Source: Niabella yanshanensis
GTDB taxonomy: Bacteria > Bacteroidota > Bacteroidia > Chitinophagales > Chitinophagaceae
Length of the DNA stretch: 64,000 nt
NCBI RefSeq assembly: GCF_034424215.1
Contig: NZ_CP139960.1
Location: 4,960,001-5,024,000, forward strand
Direction: 5' to 3'
Every line of letters starts with the position of its first letter. Position 1 is the first letter of the stretch. The position numbers were made by a program, and so were the translations under genes. The notes under the pieces were generated by a model that was given only the letters and a program-made list of their open reading frames with translations, searched no databases and was not told where the DNA came from. Positions 1 through 7,270 of the stretch are shown here, piece after piece.

Positions 1-2
1 AG

Positions 3-584
3 CGTTATCGCTACGGAATGGGCGTGTTTAAATTAGACTGGGCATTAAGCGGTCCAATTCCTTTTTTATCAGAAGAATGTAGAAAAGCGGCTACCATTCA
101 TATTGGCGGAGCATTTGAAGAAATCGCTTTATCTGAAAGCAGTGCATCTTCAGGAAAAATGATTGATAAGCCTTTCGTGCTTTTGGCACAACAGAGCTTA
201 TTTGACGTTTCGAGAGCTCCTGGTGGGCAACATACTGCCTGGGGATATTGCCATGTTCCCAACGGATCGGCCGTTGATATGACTGATATCATAGAACAAC
301 AGGTAGAACGCTTTGCTCCCGGATTCAAAAAACTGATATTAAGCAGGCATGCTATGAATGCGCAACAAATGGAGATATACAATCCTAATTATATAGGAGG
401 AGATATTAACGGCGGTATTATGGACATTCGGCAGCTGTACACACGTCCATCTTTAAGCCTTACACCTTACCGCACATCTGATCGACAAATATATATCTGC
501 TCCTCCTCAACACCACCTGGTGGAGGGGTTCACGGAATGTGCGGGTATCACGCTGCACAAACCATATTAAAGGATCTGTTTTAG
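3..584 (+). CDS. NAD(P)/FAD-dependent oxidoreductase, phytoene-desaturase (CrtI)-like, C-terminal part
   Basis: The reading frame is open to the left edge of the window, so this is the 3' end of a longer gene. The first methionine visible (position 18) lies inside a conserved stretch (YRYGMGVFKLDWAL) and is not the start. That stretch, the following GPIPF, and the C-terminal PGGGVHGMCGYHAA are typical of CrtI-like FAD flavoproteins annotated as phytoene dehydrogenase-related proteins. In that family the C-terminal glycine-rich motif helps close the FAD site. About 194 residues are present of a family length near 500, and the N-terminal Rossmann fold is outside the window. The substrate cannot be inferred; no carotenoid genes are visible nearby. 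The 236 bases after the stop hold no gene I can support, only a weak 5-bp hairpin at 644-661. Confidence 0.8.
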   Translation, partial: RYRYGMGVFKLDWALSGPIPFLSEECRKAATIHIGGAFEEIALSESSASSGKMIDKPFVLLAQQSLFDVSRAPGGQHTAWGYCHVPNGSAVDMTDIIEQQVERFAPGFKKLILSRHAMNAQQMEIYNPNYIGGDINGGIMDIRQLYTRPSLSLTPYRTSDRQIYICSSSTPPGGGVHGMCGYHAAQTILKDLF

Positions 585-820
585 TAAAACAACGGAGTGT
601 ATGGCAGAAGCAAAAGCACCGTAGCCCACTCTAGCCCTCTAAACCACTGTAAAAATAGTGGCGTGAATGTGCTTTCGGATCAACTTTCGACGAATGAGGT
701 GTTTTGCAAGTTCGGTACCTGTTTTTTTTAGATAAACCGGCCGGTAACTCTCTATAAAGTGACTTATTGAAGGCGGGAGCTCACAAGAAGTGTGGTGGTA
801 CATAGGATGCGGGATCGTTC

Positions 821-1525
821 CTAGAATAAAGGCGGAATGTTGTTTTCCTTATGTAGGATCCTGATATCATTAACCAACAAATGAGCGAGCCGGGTAGGTT
901 CGGGAATCCTGTATTTACGGGTACAGTTCTTAATAATAGCTACGCTTTGCTCAATGCTTACTTTATGACCCGGCGAAACAAAAACAGGTTTACATTTTAG
1001 TTTGGTGCGAAGTACGGTTCCGATACGTTCATGTTTATGAAACAAGGGACTTTCTGCAAAAGGGTTGTCGGCTGGCTCTATGTAAGTGCCGGTAAGCCGT
1101 GTTTTGGCACATCCTATAGAAGGAGTATCGGTAAGCAGCCCAAAATGGGTAGCGATACCCAATCGTCTTTCATGCGCAATGCCCTGCCCGTCCAGCACCA
1201 TAACATCTGGTTTTTGATCCAGCTTATTCCAGGCTTTTAAAAGGGCCGGTATTTCCCTGAAAGCCAATAAGCCTGATATATATGGAAAGCTTGTAGTAGC
1301 AACTATTGATACCCGGTCAACAGGTATCATTTCGGGGTATTTCAATATAATAATGCCGGCGTAAACGGTTTCCTCGAATTTATTAAAAGAGATATCAGCG
1401 CCTCCTATGAAACGGATAGGTATGTTGAGTGCTGTGATGTTGATTTTAGTTCTCAGCTCCTTTTGCAGCGCTACTGCTTCAGAAGCTGTTAATTGATCAT
1501 ATTGATCCGGGCTGATAAACTCCAT
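821..1525 (-). CDS. nfi: Endonuclease V (deoxyinosine 3' endonuclease)
   Basis: The 234-residue protein has the length and motif order of bacterial endonuclease V, which nicks DNA (or RNA) 3' to inosine for repair of deaminated adenine. Visible motifs are GGADISFN (Asp44), FREIPALL (Glu91), VLDGQGIAHERRLG (Asp112, His118) and CAKTRLTG (Lys141). They match the metal-binding Asp/Glu/Asp and the Lys of characterised family members. The DNA-strand-separating wedge, usually Pro-Tyr-Ile-Pro, reads Pro81-Tyr-Ile-Ser84 here. The start is ATG. The gene lies 12 bp downstream of the lipocalin gene on the same strand, so the two are probably co-transcribed. A cytoplasmic location is expected, since no signal peptide is present. 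Confidence 0.93.
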   Translation of the reverse strand: MEFISPDQYDQLTASEAVALQKELRTKINITALNIPIRFIGGADISFNKFEETVYAGIIILKYPEMIPVDRVSIVATTSFPYISGLLAFREIPALLKAWNKLDQKPDVMVLDGQGIAHERRLGIATHFGLLTDTPSIGCAKTRLTGTYIEPADNPFAESPLFHKHERIGTVLRTKLKCKPVFVSPGHKVSIEQSVAIIKNCTRKYRIPEPTRLAHLLVNDIRILHKENNIPPLF

Positions 1526-1537
1526 TTCTGTGTGTTA

Positions 1538-2080
1538 TTATTGTTGTTGTGTCCATATCAATTCAGAAGTGTCAAATCCGGCATTTTTAGCAATATCCAG
1601 GTATTTGTTTTTAATGCTGTCGGGCATTGTTTTCTCCCGGGAAAGTAACCACAGGTAATCCCTGTTCTTTCCGCAAACCAGGGCATACTGGTAGTTATCG
1701 TCAATAGCAATTACGTTGTAGCCTGCGTAAAAAGGACCGAAGAATGATACCTTTAACATAGCGATATCTTCATCCTTAACAAACTTAGCCTTCCCTATTG
1801 ATTGCTTTTGCTTATATTTTTTATGGTCGTATCCCGAATTTTTTACCCGGATGGTGCCGTCGCTGTTAGTGCTGTATTCGGCAGTTACCCTGCTCATGTT
1901 TTTCTCAAAACGAAAATCAAACCGGGCTATTTCATACCATTTTCCTAAATAGCGCTCTTTCTGAAAACCGGTAATAGCGGTAACGCCCTTAGGAATAGTT
2001 CTGCAACCTGCCAGGTAGGCGGCAGCCCCTGCTGCAACTAATATTCCTGCCCCAACCCATAAATATTGCTTTTTCTTCAT
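1538..2080 (-). CDS. Lipocalin family outer-membrane lipoprotein (Blc-like)
   Basis: The start is placed at the ATG at 2080 because the protein then opens with a lipoprotein signal peptide (MKKKQYLW, a hydrophobic core, then lipobox YLAGC with Cys26) and AAGG sits just upstream. An in-frame start 33 bp further upstream would add residues that do not fit a signal peptide. The lipocalin signature YLGKWYEIARFD (Gly46, Trp48) follows, then a run of beta strands as expected for the eight-stranded barrel. Bacterial Blc proteins bind fatty acids or lysophospholipids in the outer membrane and are usually envelope-stress genes. The length (about 180 aa) is normal. It precedes endonuclease V on the same strand, an arrangement with no obvious functional logic. 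Confidence 0.88.
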   Translation of the reverse strand: MKKKQYLWVGAGILVAAGAAAYLAGCRTIPKGVTAITGFQKERYLGKWYEIARFDFRFEKNMSRVTAEYSTNSDGTIRVKNSGYDHKKYKQKQSIGKAKFVKDEDIAMLKVSFFGPFYAGYNVIAIDDNYQYALVCGKNRDYLWLLSREKTMPDSIKNKYLDIAKNAGFDTSELIWTQQQ

Positions 2081-2162
2081 GTGCCTTAAAATTTGTAATG
2101 ATATATATTGCAATATTTAAGCCGAAACATGCAGTCGGGTATTATAAAGGGAGGGGTAAAAA

Positions 2163-2354
2163 TTAATAACAGTTTTTAAGACTTTCTTTTTTGTCTTTCT
2201 GAACCGATTTTTCGGCTTCCCTTCGGGCTTTCGCTTTTTCCGAGGGGGAAAGGTCAGGATTGCCGTTAATTTTTCTGATCCATTCTTCGAACTTGTTTTT
2301 TCGTATTTCCAGGTAATAGGCATGTCCGCCGGCATGAATATTCAATGGCATCAT
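2163..2354 (-). CDS. Small charged hypothetical protein
   Basis: This 63-residue frame begins with two consecutive ATG codons and encodes a soluble, Lys/Glu-rich and probably helical protein. Its composition (a KFEEWIRKIN segment, then LSPSEKAKARREAEKS) looks like a real coding sequence, unlike the overlapping frame at 2117-2335, which is Pro/Lys-rich with no structure. It lies 82 bp upstream of the lipocalin gene on the same strand and could lead that transcript. No Shine-Dalgarno sequence is present, which is usual here. I do not recognise a family, and function is unknown. Confidence 0.42.
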   Translation of the reverse strand: MMPLNIHAGGHAYYLEIRKNKFEEWIRKINGNPDLSPSEKAKARREAEKSVQKDKKESLKNCY

Positions 2355-2465
2355 GGGGTTAAATTTTCTTGAAAATAGTTCAAATAATCTGTTTAACTAT
2401 GGCATCAGTGAAATGAATGAAGATGCATCCAGGTTAGCTCTTTTCTCCTGTTACTCCTGGCTAAA

Positions 2466-2607
2466 GTTCACCGCAGGGAAGGAAGTGCGCGGAGACTGCG
2501 CAGAGAGAGTGACCTGGCAATACATAATTCAAAAACGGGTGCTCAGTTGCTGAGAAATTAATGGACGAGATTCATTTATCCCTGCTTCTCTGTTTTTCTG
2601 CGGTTAA
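2466..2607. repeat. Degenerate CCGCAG-rich inverted repeat unit
   Basis: The left arm begins GTTCACCGCAGGG and continues with purine-rich GCGCGGAGACTGCGCAGAGA. The right arm, read on the other strand, begins TTAACCGCAGAAA and continues with ACAGAGAAGCAGGG. The two arms face each other about 100 bp apart in the 305-bp gap between the small gene ending at 2354 and the DUF5995 gene. I see no coding potential in the gap; the frame at 2353-2553 has no recognisable protein. This resembles dispersed intergenic repeats seen in Bacteroidota genomes, but only one copy is in the window, so the family assignment is an inference. Confidence 0.35.
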
Positions 2608-2659
2608 TACTTTAACTACAGGGATGCAAAAGCCAGTGACTCATCTAAAAGAACTGCTG

Positions 2660-3418
2660 CTACATTACTATAGACTCAATCAATCCGATGGTCCGGGCCG
2701 GTACATCAAACTCTGTTTTCCTGATCAATTTTAGCAAATAGATGGCCCAGGGGCCGGGCTGTTCTATTTTCTTTCCCAACTTCATTACCAGGTGGTCCAT
2801 TGCTTCAATATGCTTACTCTGCTGATCCGGCGTCATATTAGCCAATAGTACGGCATTACTCCAGGAAGTGGCCCTGGCTTTATCGATACTGAAATTTAAA
2901 ACGGCCTCATGCCGGCCATTCATAACACGGGCCAAAAACCGCATCGGAGCCCATACCTGCGAAAGGCATTCCTGTACATCGTCGAAAAGGCCTGCAATAA
3001 TACTATTGATAGCGTTAAAATCTTTTTCAAGATCATCAATTTTGTCACCGGGAGCAATGGCCGCGGCTGCAATAGCCAGGTCGAGGTTGATATGTGTATT
3101 AATACCCAAAAGTAAATGCTGCAGTACAATATTATTAGTATTCGAACTGCTGGTAAAAGTATACTGCCATGAAGGTGAACAAGGCTGTTGCGCCAGAAAA
3201 CATTTCCATGCATCCGTGTATCTTGCGGCAAAGTGAACGTCCAGCTGCTCCATACGGGGGCCGTCTTCAAAAATCCCTTTAGCAATACCTTCTTTTACAG
3301 CCTGCGTCATTCGTAAATACAATGCCGCAAAATAGCCGGCCCTGAGATTGTTTATTTTACAATGGTTAACTATTAGCTGAAGATCAGCAATTACGGCGTT
3401 AATATTGGGGTAGGGCAT
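2660..3418 (-). CDS. DUF5995 family protein
   Basis: The protein has 252 residues and no signal peptide or membrane segment. The central motif HLLLGINTHINLDLAIAAA (from His101) is the hallmark of DUF5995: a conserved His-x5-Asn-x-His-x-Asn pattern in an otherwise helical protein, suggestive of a metal or phosphate site. No activity has been assigned to the family as far as I know. The gene stands alone, transcribed away from the PPOX gene. A -7-like box (TATCTTTA) lies about 20 bp upstream of the ATG. Confidence 0.8.
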   Translation of the reverse strand: MPYPNINAVIADLQLIVNHCKINNLRAGYFAALYLRMTQAVKEGIAKGIFEDGPRMEQLDVHFAARYTDAWKCFLAQQPCSPSWQYTFTSSSNTNNIVLQHLLLGINTHINLDLAIAAAAIAPGDKIDDLEKDFNAINSIIAGLFDDVQECLSQVWAPMRFLARVMNGRHEAVLNFSIDKARATSWSNAVLLANMTPDQQSKHIEAMDHLVMKLGKKIEQPGPWAIYLLKLIRKTEFDVPARTIGLIESIVM

Positions 3419-3436
3419 AATGCAGTATTGGTTATT

Positions 3437-3444
3437 TAAAGATA
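3437..3444 (-). promoter_or_regulatory. Candidate -7 box for the DUF5995 gene
   Basis: On the minus strand TATCTTTA fits the Bacteroidota -7 consensus TAnnTTTG except for the last base, and lies about 20 bp before the start codon. The expected TTG at -33 is not clear (a T-run is there instead), so this is a weak call. Confidence 0.33.
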
Positions 3445-3603
3445 CGATTATTTGGAAAATAATAAAAGCTAAAAAAAATAGCAGGCCAAATTGCTAAATA
3501 ATTTAGTTTTTATTTGTATTTTTACACAGGGGAAAGAAAAAAAGTTGAAGCAATTGGTTTGGCGCGCTTTATGCATAGGATAGGCAATAAAACTCTAAAC
3601 TTT

Positions 3604-4113
3604 ATGTCTACCGAAAATCTTACCCGGCAGGAAGCTGCTCAAAAATTAAAAGAGCTCTCAGAAAAAGCACGTGTTTGTATGTTTTGTACGCAGTTGGATG
3701 AACTGCCTTTAGCTGCGCGACCCATGTCTTTACAGGAGTGTGATGAAGAAGGAAACCTTTGGTTTATAAGCAGCGCAGATAGTAACAAAAATTTTGAAAT
3801 AGGTGAGGATAAAAGGGTGCAATTGTTTTTTATGAATAATAGCGATCACGAATACCTTTCGGTTTTTGGTGAAGCTTTTATTTATACAGACAGGGAAACT
3901 ATAGAAGACAAGTGGTCTCCCATCGCTAAAGCCTGGTTTGAAGAAGGAAAGGAGGATCCGAATGTGACGATCATCAGGGTAGCTCCCGGTGATACTTACT
4001 ACTGGGATACCAAAGCGGGAAAATTGGTGACACTGGCGAGTTTTGCCTGGGCAGCTGTAACAGGAAAAACCACCGATAACAGTGATGGCGTAGAAGGTAA
4101 ATTGAACGTATAG
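3604..4113 (+). CDS. Pyridoxamine 5'-phosphate oxidase-fold general stress protein
   Basis: The ATG at 3604 is chosen because the protein then begins MSTENLTRQEAAQKLKEL, the normal N-terminus of this family. An in-frame ATG at 3514 would add 30 unrelated residues. The 169-aa product has the split-barrel flavin-binding pattern of the general stress protein 26 type: an early segment around VCMFCT, GNLWFISSADSNK in the middle, and VQLFFMNNSDHEYLSVFGEA. It ends in the conserved YYWDTKAGKLVTLASFAWAAVTG tail (quoted in two parts: YYWDTKAGK and LASFAWAAVTG). Such proteins bind FMN or related flavins and are induced by stress, and their reaction is often undefined. The gene sits 51 bp upstream of the radical-SAM gene and may be co-transcribed with it. 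Confidence 0.88.
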   Translation: MSTENLTRQEAAQKLKELSEKARVCMFCTQLDELPLAARPMSLQECDEEGNLWFISSADSNKNFEIGEDKRVQLFFMNNSDHEYLSVFGEAFIYTDRETIEDKWSPIAKAWFEEGKEDPNVTIIRVAPGDTYYWDTKAGKLVTLASFAWAAVTGKTTDNSDGVEGKLNV

Positions 4114-4152
4114 TATGTGCTGTCGTTCATAAAACCTTCCTGCGTATTCGAT

Positions 4153-4158
4153 GGAGGA
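4153..4158 (+). promoter_or_regulatory. Strong Shine-Dalgarno (GGAGGA) fixing the radical-SAM start
   Basis: GGAGGA lies 6 bp before the ATG at 4165. A consensus Shine-Dalgarno is rare in this window, and it decides the start over the in-frame upstream ATG-less extension beginning at 4117. Confidence 0.7.
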
Positions 4159-4164
4159 GCATAT

Positions 4165-5418
4165 ATGAACGATAGATTACGTGAAAAATTAAACATTTTA
4201 GCAGATGCCGCCAAGTATGACGTGAGCTGCAGCAGTAGCGGCAGCAAACGAAAAAATGAAGGCGGCATCGGCAATGCTTCCAATGGTATTTGCCATACCT
4301 ATACAGAAGACGGACGTTGTGTATCATTGCTGAAAATTTTGCTAACCAATCATTGCATTTATGATTGTGCCTTTTGTGTATCCAGAAAAAGTAACGATGT
4401 TAAGCGTGCTGCTTTTACGATAGATGAAGTAGTGCAGCTCACCATGAACTTTTACCGGCGTAACTATATAGAAGGGTTGTTTTTAAGTTCCGGCATTTTT
4501 AAAAATGCTGATTATACCATGGAACGCCTCCTTCGTGTAGTTAAAAAGCTTCGTGTTGAAGAAAAATATAATGGATATATTCATTTAAAAACCATTCCGA
4601 AAGCCAGCGAGGAACTGATTAAAGAAGCGGGCTTGTACGTAGACCGGATGAGCATTAACCTGGAGATGCCTACCGAAGCCGGTTTAAAACTGGTAGCGCC
4701 TGACAAAAGCCATCTGGATGTTCAAAAACCGCTGAATTTTGTACAAAACCAAATTGCGCAATTCAGAGATGATAAGAAGCTGATTAAAAAGATACCCCGG
4801 TTTGTACCTGCTGGTCAAAGTACTCAGATGGTAGTGGGTGCTACACCCGAGTCGGATATGCAGATCATGCAAACGGCCAACGCATATTATAAAAAATTCT
4901 CTCTTAAAAGGGTATATTATAGTGGATTCATCCCCATACCTAATACAGCTGCGCTGTTACCACAATTAGGAACTCCACCACCGCTATTGCGTGAAAACCG
5001 GTTATATCAAACAGATTGGTTAATGCGTTTTTATGGTTTTGAGGTAAGGGAATTACTGAATGCAAGCCATCCAAACCTCGAAACTGATATTGATCCCAAG
5101 CTAAGCTGGGCCTTGCGTAATTTGCATCTTTTTCCCGTTGATATCAATACCGCCGATTATCAAATGATCGTAAGAGTACCCGGCATTGGCAGGCAAAGCG
5201 CTCAACATATTGTATCGGCACGCAAGTTTGGAAAACTGCATGTACATCAGCTTAAAAAAATAGGGATAGCTTATAATAGAGCCCAATATTTTATCTATTG
5301 TGCCGATTCCTACGCGAGCCTGCGTCACCTGCAACCTCATGAAATAAAGTCCTTAATTCTTGGCGGTGGGCACAGTAAGTATAAAAGTTTGCATGACACC
5401 CAATTGCACTTGTTTTAA
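4165..5418 (+). CDS. Putative DNA modification/repair radical SAM protein (TIGR03916 type)
   Basis: The start at 4165 is supported by the Shine-Dalgarno and by the family N-terminus MNDRLREKLNILADAAKYD. The radical-SAM cluster motif is Cys64-x3-Cys68-x2-Cys71 (CIYDCAFC), which binds a 4Fe-4S cluster for S-adenosylmethionine cleavage. Residues 90-330 form the TIM-barrel part (EGLFLSSGIF, MSINLEMPTE). The C-terminus carries a helix-hairpin-helix DNA-binding segment (VPGIGRQSAQHIVSARKFG), which supports action on nucleic acid. It resembles spore photoproduct lyase-like enzymes, but family members are uncharacterised. Eleven base pairs downstream lies its usual partner of the TIGR03915/DUF4130 type, so the two form a translationally linked pair. 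Confidence 0.9.
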   Translation: MNDRLREKLNILADAAKYDVSCSSSGSKRKNEGGIGNASNGICHTYTEDGRCVSLLKILLTNHCIYDCAFCVSRKSNDVKRAAFTIDEVVQLTMNFYRRNYIEGLFLSSGIFKNADYTMERLLRVVKKLRVEEKYNGYIHLKTIPKASEELIKEAGLYVDRMSINLEMPTEAGLKLVAPDKSHLDVQKPLNFVQNQIAQFRDDKKLIKKIPRFVPAGQSTQMVVGATPESDMQIMQTANAYYKKFSLKRVYYSGFIPIPNTAALLPQLGTPPPLLRENRLYQTDWLMRFYGFEVRELLNASHPNLETDIDPKLSWALRNLHLFPVDINTADYQMIVRVPGIGRQSAQHIVSARKFGKLHVHQLKKIGIAYNRAQYFIYCADSYASLRHLQPHEIKSLILGGGHSKYKSLHDTQLHLF

Positions 5419-5429
5419 AACAGCCATCT

Positions 5430-6194
5430 ATGGATTATCTTTTTGACGGGAGCTTTAAAGGTATGTTGACTGCTGTATTTGACTGTTTTGAAAGAAAGGA
5501 TTTTAATGCCCGGCTGTATCCATCTGCCAGTCATCAAAACTCAGTATTCGGTATTATTCATCATGTTAATACCAATGATGCCGGTGCGCAAAGAGTTTGG
5601 AAAGGATTAATGAGCCGCCTGCCTGCTATTGACGTCAGAAAGATATACGTGGCTTATTTATCGGAAATACCTGAAGTGTATGATAAATTGTTCCGGCTCA
5701 TGGTGGACGTATTTCGGAATAGCGGCGATGTCATGAAGAATTACGGCGATGGTGATATACTTTTTATAACGCAGGTAGCTAAAAAGGTAGAACGGGAAAA
5801 GCATCGTATGAAGGCCTTTATACGTTTTCAGAAGAGTAAGGATCAGTTATATTTTGCTACTATGGAACCTGACTTTAATGTACTTCCTCTGATCACCCGT
5901 TTTTTTAAAGAACGGTATGCAGATCAACAGTGGCTGATCTACGATAATAAACGGCGGTATGGCGCTTATTACGACACGAAAACGCTCAGTGAAATTGAAT
6001 TGAACGTGCTGGATATTACTACTGATGCCATGGCCACCGATGCTGTTACCCTGGATGAACAGGAGGCTTTATATGCGGCCTTGTGGAAGGATTACTTTAA
6101 AAGTACCAATATTGCATCAAGGAAAAATACCCGTTTACATGTACGGCACGTACCTAAACGATACTGGAGATACCTGACTGAGAAGCAGGTGTAA
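5430..6194 (+). CDS. TIGR03915/DUF4130 putative DNA metabolism protein
   Basis: The 254-aa cytoplasmic protein begins MDYLFDGSFKGMLTAVFDC and contains WLIYDNKRRYGAYYD and the C-terminal NTRLHVRHVPKRYWRYLTEK, motifs that define the DUF4130 partner of the radical-SAM protein upstream. The family is described as a putative DNA repair or metabolism protein and is sometimes fused to a uracil-DNA-glycosylase-like domain; no such fusion is present here. Near-invariant pairing with the radical-SAM gene implies one shared reaction, for which the partner probably supplies radical chemistry. Both genes are followed by the convergent DinB-like gene only 4 bp away. Confidence 0.87.
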   Translation: MDYLFDGSFKGMLTAVFDCFERKDFNARLYPSASHQNSVFGIIHHVNTNDAGAQRVWKGLMSRLPAIDVRKIYVAYLSEIPEVYDKLFRLMVDVFRNSGDVMKNYGDGDILFITQVAKKVEREKHRMKAFIRFQKSKDQLYFATMEPDFNVLPLITRFFKERYADQQWLIYDNKRRYGAYYDTKTLSEIELNVLDITTDAMATDAVTLDEQEALYAALWKDYFKSTNIASRKNTRLHVRHVPKRYWRYLTEKQV

Positions 6195-6198
6195 GCAA

Positions 6199-6714
6199 TC
6201 AGGATAGCGGTTGATGTTGCAGGATCTTAACCGTAACTATAAGTTGCCCTATATGCCGCATTGTATGCTCGGCAGCGTGCGTACAAAGTCCTATTACAGT
6301 AGAGGGCAGGGCCGCTCTTCCAACTGAACGGTAATGAGTGAGTGTATCAGGGATAAAGTTCTTCAATCGGTCCAAAGTTATTTTAATCTGCCTTTGACAT
6401 TGGTCTTCGAGGTTTGAAGACGACAGGTCCTGTATTTCGGTTTCTTTTTTTAGATAGGCCAACTGATTGTCAGTGAGCATATTGCCCTCGGCATAAGTAA
6501 GCAGGCGATCGAGCACTCCCGAAATATGCAGCAAGTGAAACCCGGGCGAAGCGCAACCTGCCGGTTGCGTCCATAAAAGCGCATCATTAAAATTTTGCAT
6601 AATAATTGTAAGTTCTTCACTGGCCTGGAGGAGTGCATGGGCAACGGGCTGTAATAGCGGCGTAATGCCTTCAATAAGTGCTCCTCTCAACCAAACTTCT
6701 TTATCTTGTTTCAA
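6199..6714 (-). CDS. DinB superfamily protein
   Basis: The protein is a four-helix bundle of 171 aa with His residues in the DinB pattern: SPGFHLLHISGVLDR (His60, His63) and HAAEHTMRHIGQL (His146, His150, His154), likely a metal site. DinB-like proteins of the YfiT/BshC-associated type are metal-dependent transferases or of unknown function. The frame opens with a TTG codon at 6714. The next ATG would remove the first helix, so TTG is the better start. It is convergent with the DUF4130 gene (4 bp apart) and divergent from the universal stress protein gene. Confidence 0.8.
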   Translation of the reverse strand: MKQDKEVWLRGALIEGITPLLQPVAHALLQASEELTIIMQNFNDALLWTQPAGCASPGFHLLHISGVLDRLLTYAEGNMLTDNQLAYLKKETEIQDLSSSNLEDQCQRQIKITLDRLKNFIPDTLTHYRSVGRAALPSTVIGLCTHAAEHTMRHIGQLIVTVKILQHQPLS

Positions 6715-6793
6715 AATAGTAGCTTTATATAAGACTAAAGTAGCCGAAATATTTAAAATATACCATAGGTTTCCGGTATTTAAAATAATTGAT

Positions 6794-7261
6794 ATGAAAA
6801 GTATAGTAGCAGCGCTAGATTTACAGGGTCAGACAGACCTGGTGGTTAATAAGGCAATCGATATGGCCGACAAATTTGGAGCAGACCTGCACCTGGTTCA
6901 TGTAGTAGCAGCAGTAGGTAGCTATGTTGCCACGAATATGGTGGATCCGCTGGGCGCTATGGAGACCGCTATTCTTCCTAATGAGGTAGACCTTATTGAG
7001 ACGTATAAGAATATCGCCGAAGAGCAATTAGAGAAAATTAAGAAGAATCTTAGTTCCCGCCCGGTAATAACAAAAGTGCTTTTAGGCACAGTAGAGGATG
7101 AGGTTGTTAATTATGCCAGGGAAATCGGGGCTGAGCTTATAGTGATCGGAACACATCAGCATAGCGGTTTATCAAGATTGTTGAACGGCGAAACTTCAGT
7201 GCGCATATTACATGAAGCTCAAATACCCATATTAGTTATTCCAACCATAGAAAATAAATAG
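6794..7261 (+). CDS. Universal stress protein, UspA family
   Basis: The ATG at 6794 gives the family N-terminus MKSIVAALDLQGQTDLVVNKAID; the longer frame would only add residues encoded by the DinB promoter region. The 155-aa protein is a single Usp domain with the alternating strands DLHLVHVVAAVG and AELIVIGTHQHSGLSRLLNG and the terminal strand IPILVIPT. The ATP-binding loop, normally Gly-x2-Gly-x9-Gly-Ser/Thr, is degenerate: GTHQHSG has Gln where the second Gly is expected, and GET replaces the usual Gly-Ser. Nucleotide binding is therefore uncertain. It ends 9 bp before the sulfatase ATG, so the two genes may share a transcript. Confidence 0.9.
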   Translation: MKSIVAALDLQGQTDLVVNKAIDMADKFGADLHLVHVVAAVGSYVATNMVDPLGAMETAILPNEVDLIETYKNIAEEQLEKIKKNLSSRPVITKVLLGTVEDEVVNYAREIGAELIVIGTHQHSGLSRLLNGETSVRILHEAQIPILVIPTIENK

Positions 7262-7270
7262 TTTATAACG

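Noticed and set aside
644-661. CCACT/AGTGG hairpin after the first gene
   Set aside because: Five-bp stem and no T-run; too weak for a terminator.
2117-2335. Second frame overlapping the small gene at 2163-2354
   Set aside because: Pro/Lys-rich sequence with no structural pattern; the other frame has more protein-like composition.
2353-2553. Open frame of 66 codons in the gap before DUF5995
   Set aside because: It spans the CCGCAG inverted repeat, has no recognisable motif and odd composition.
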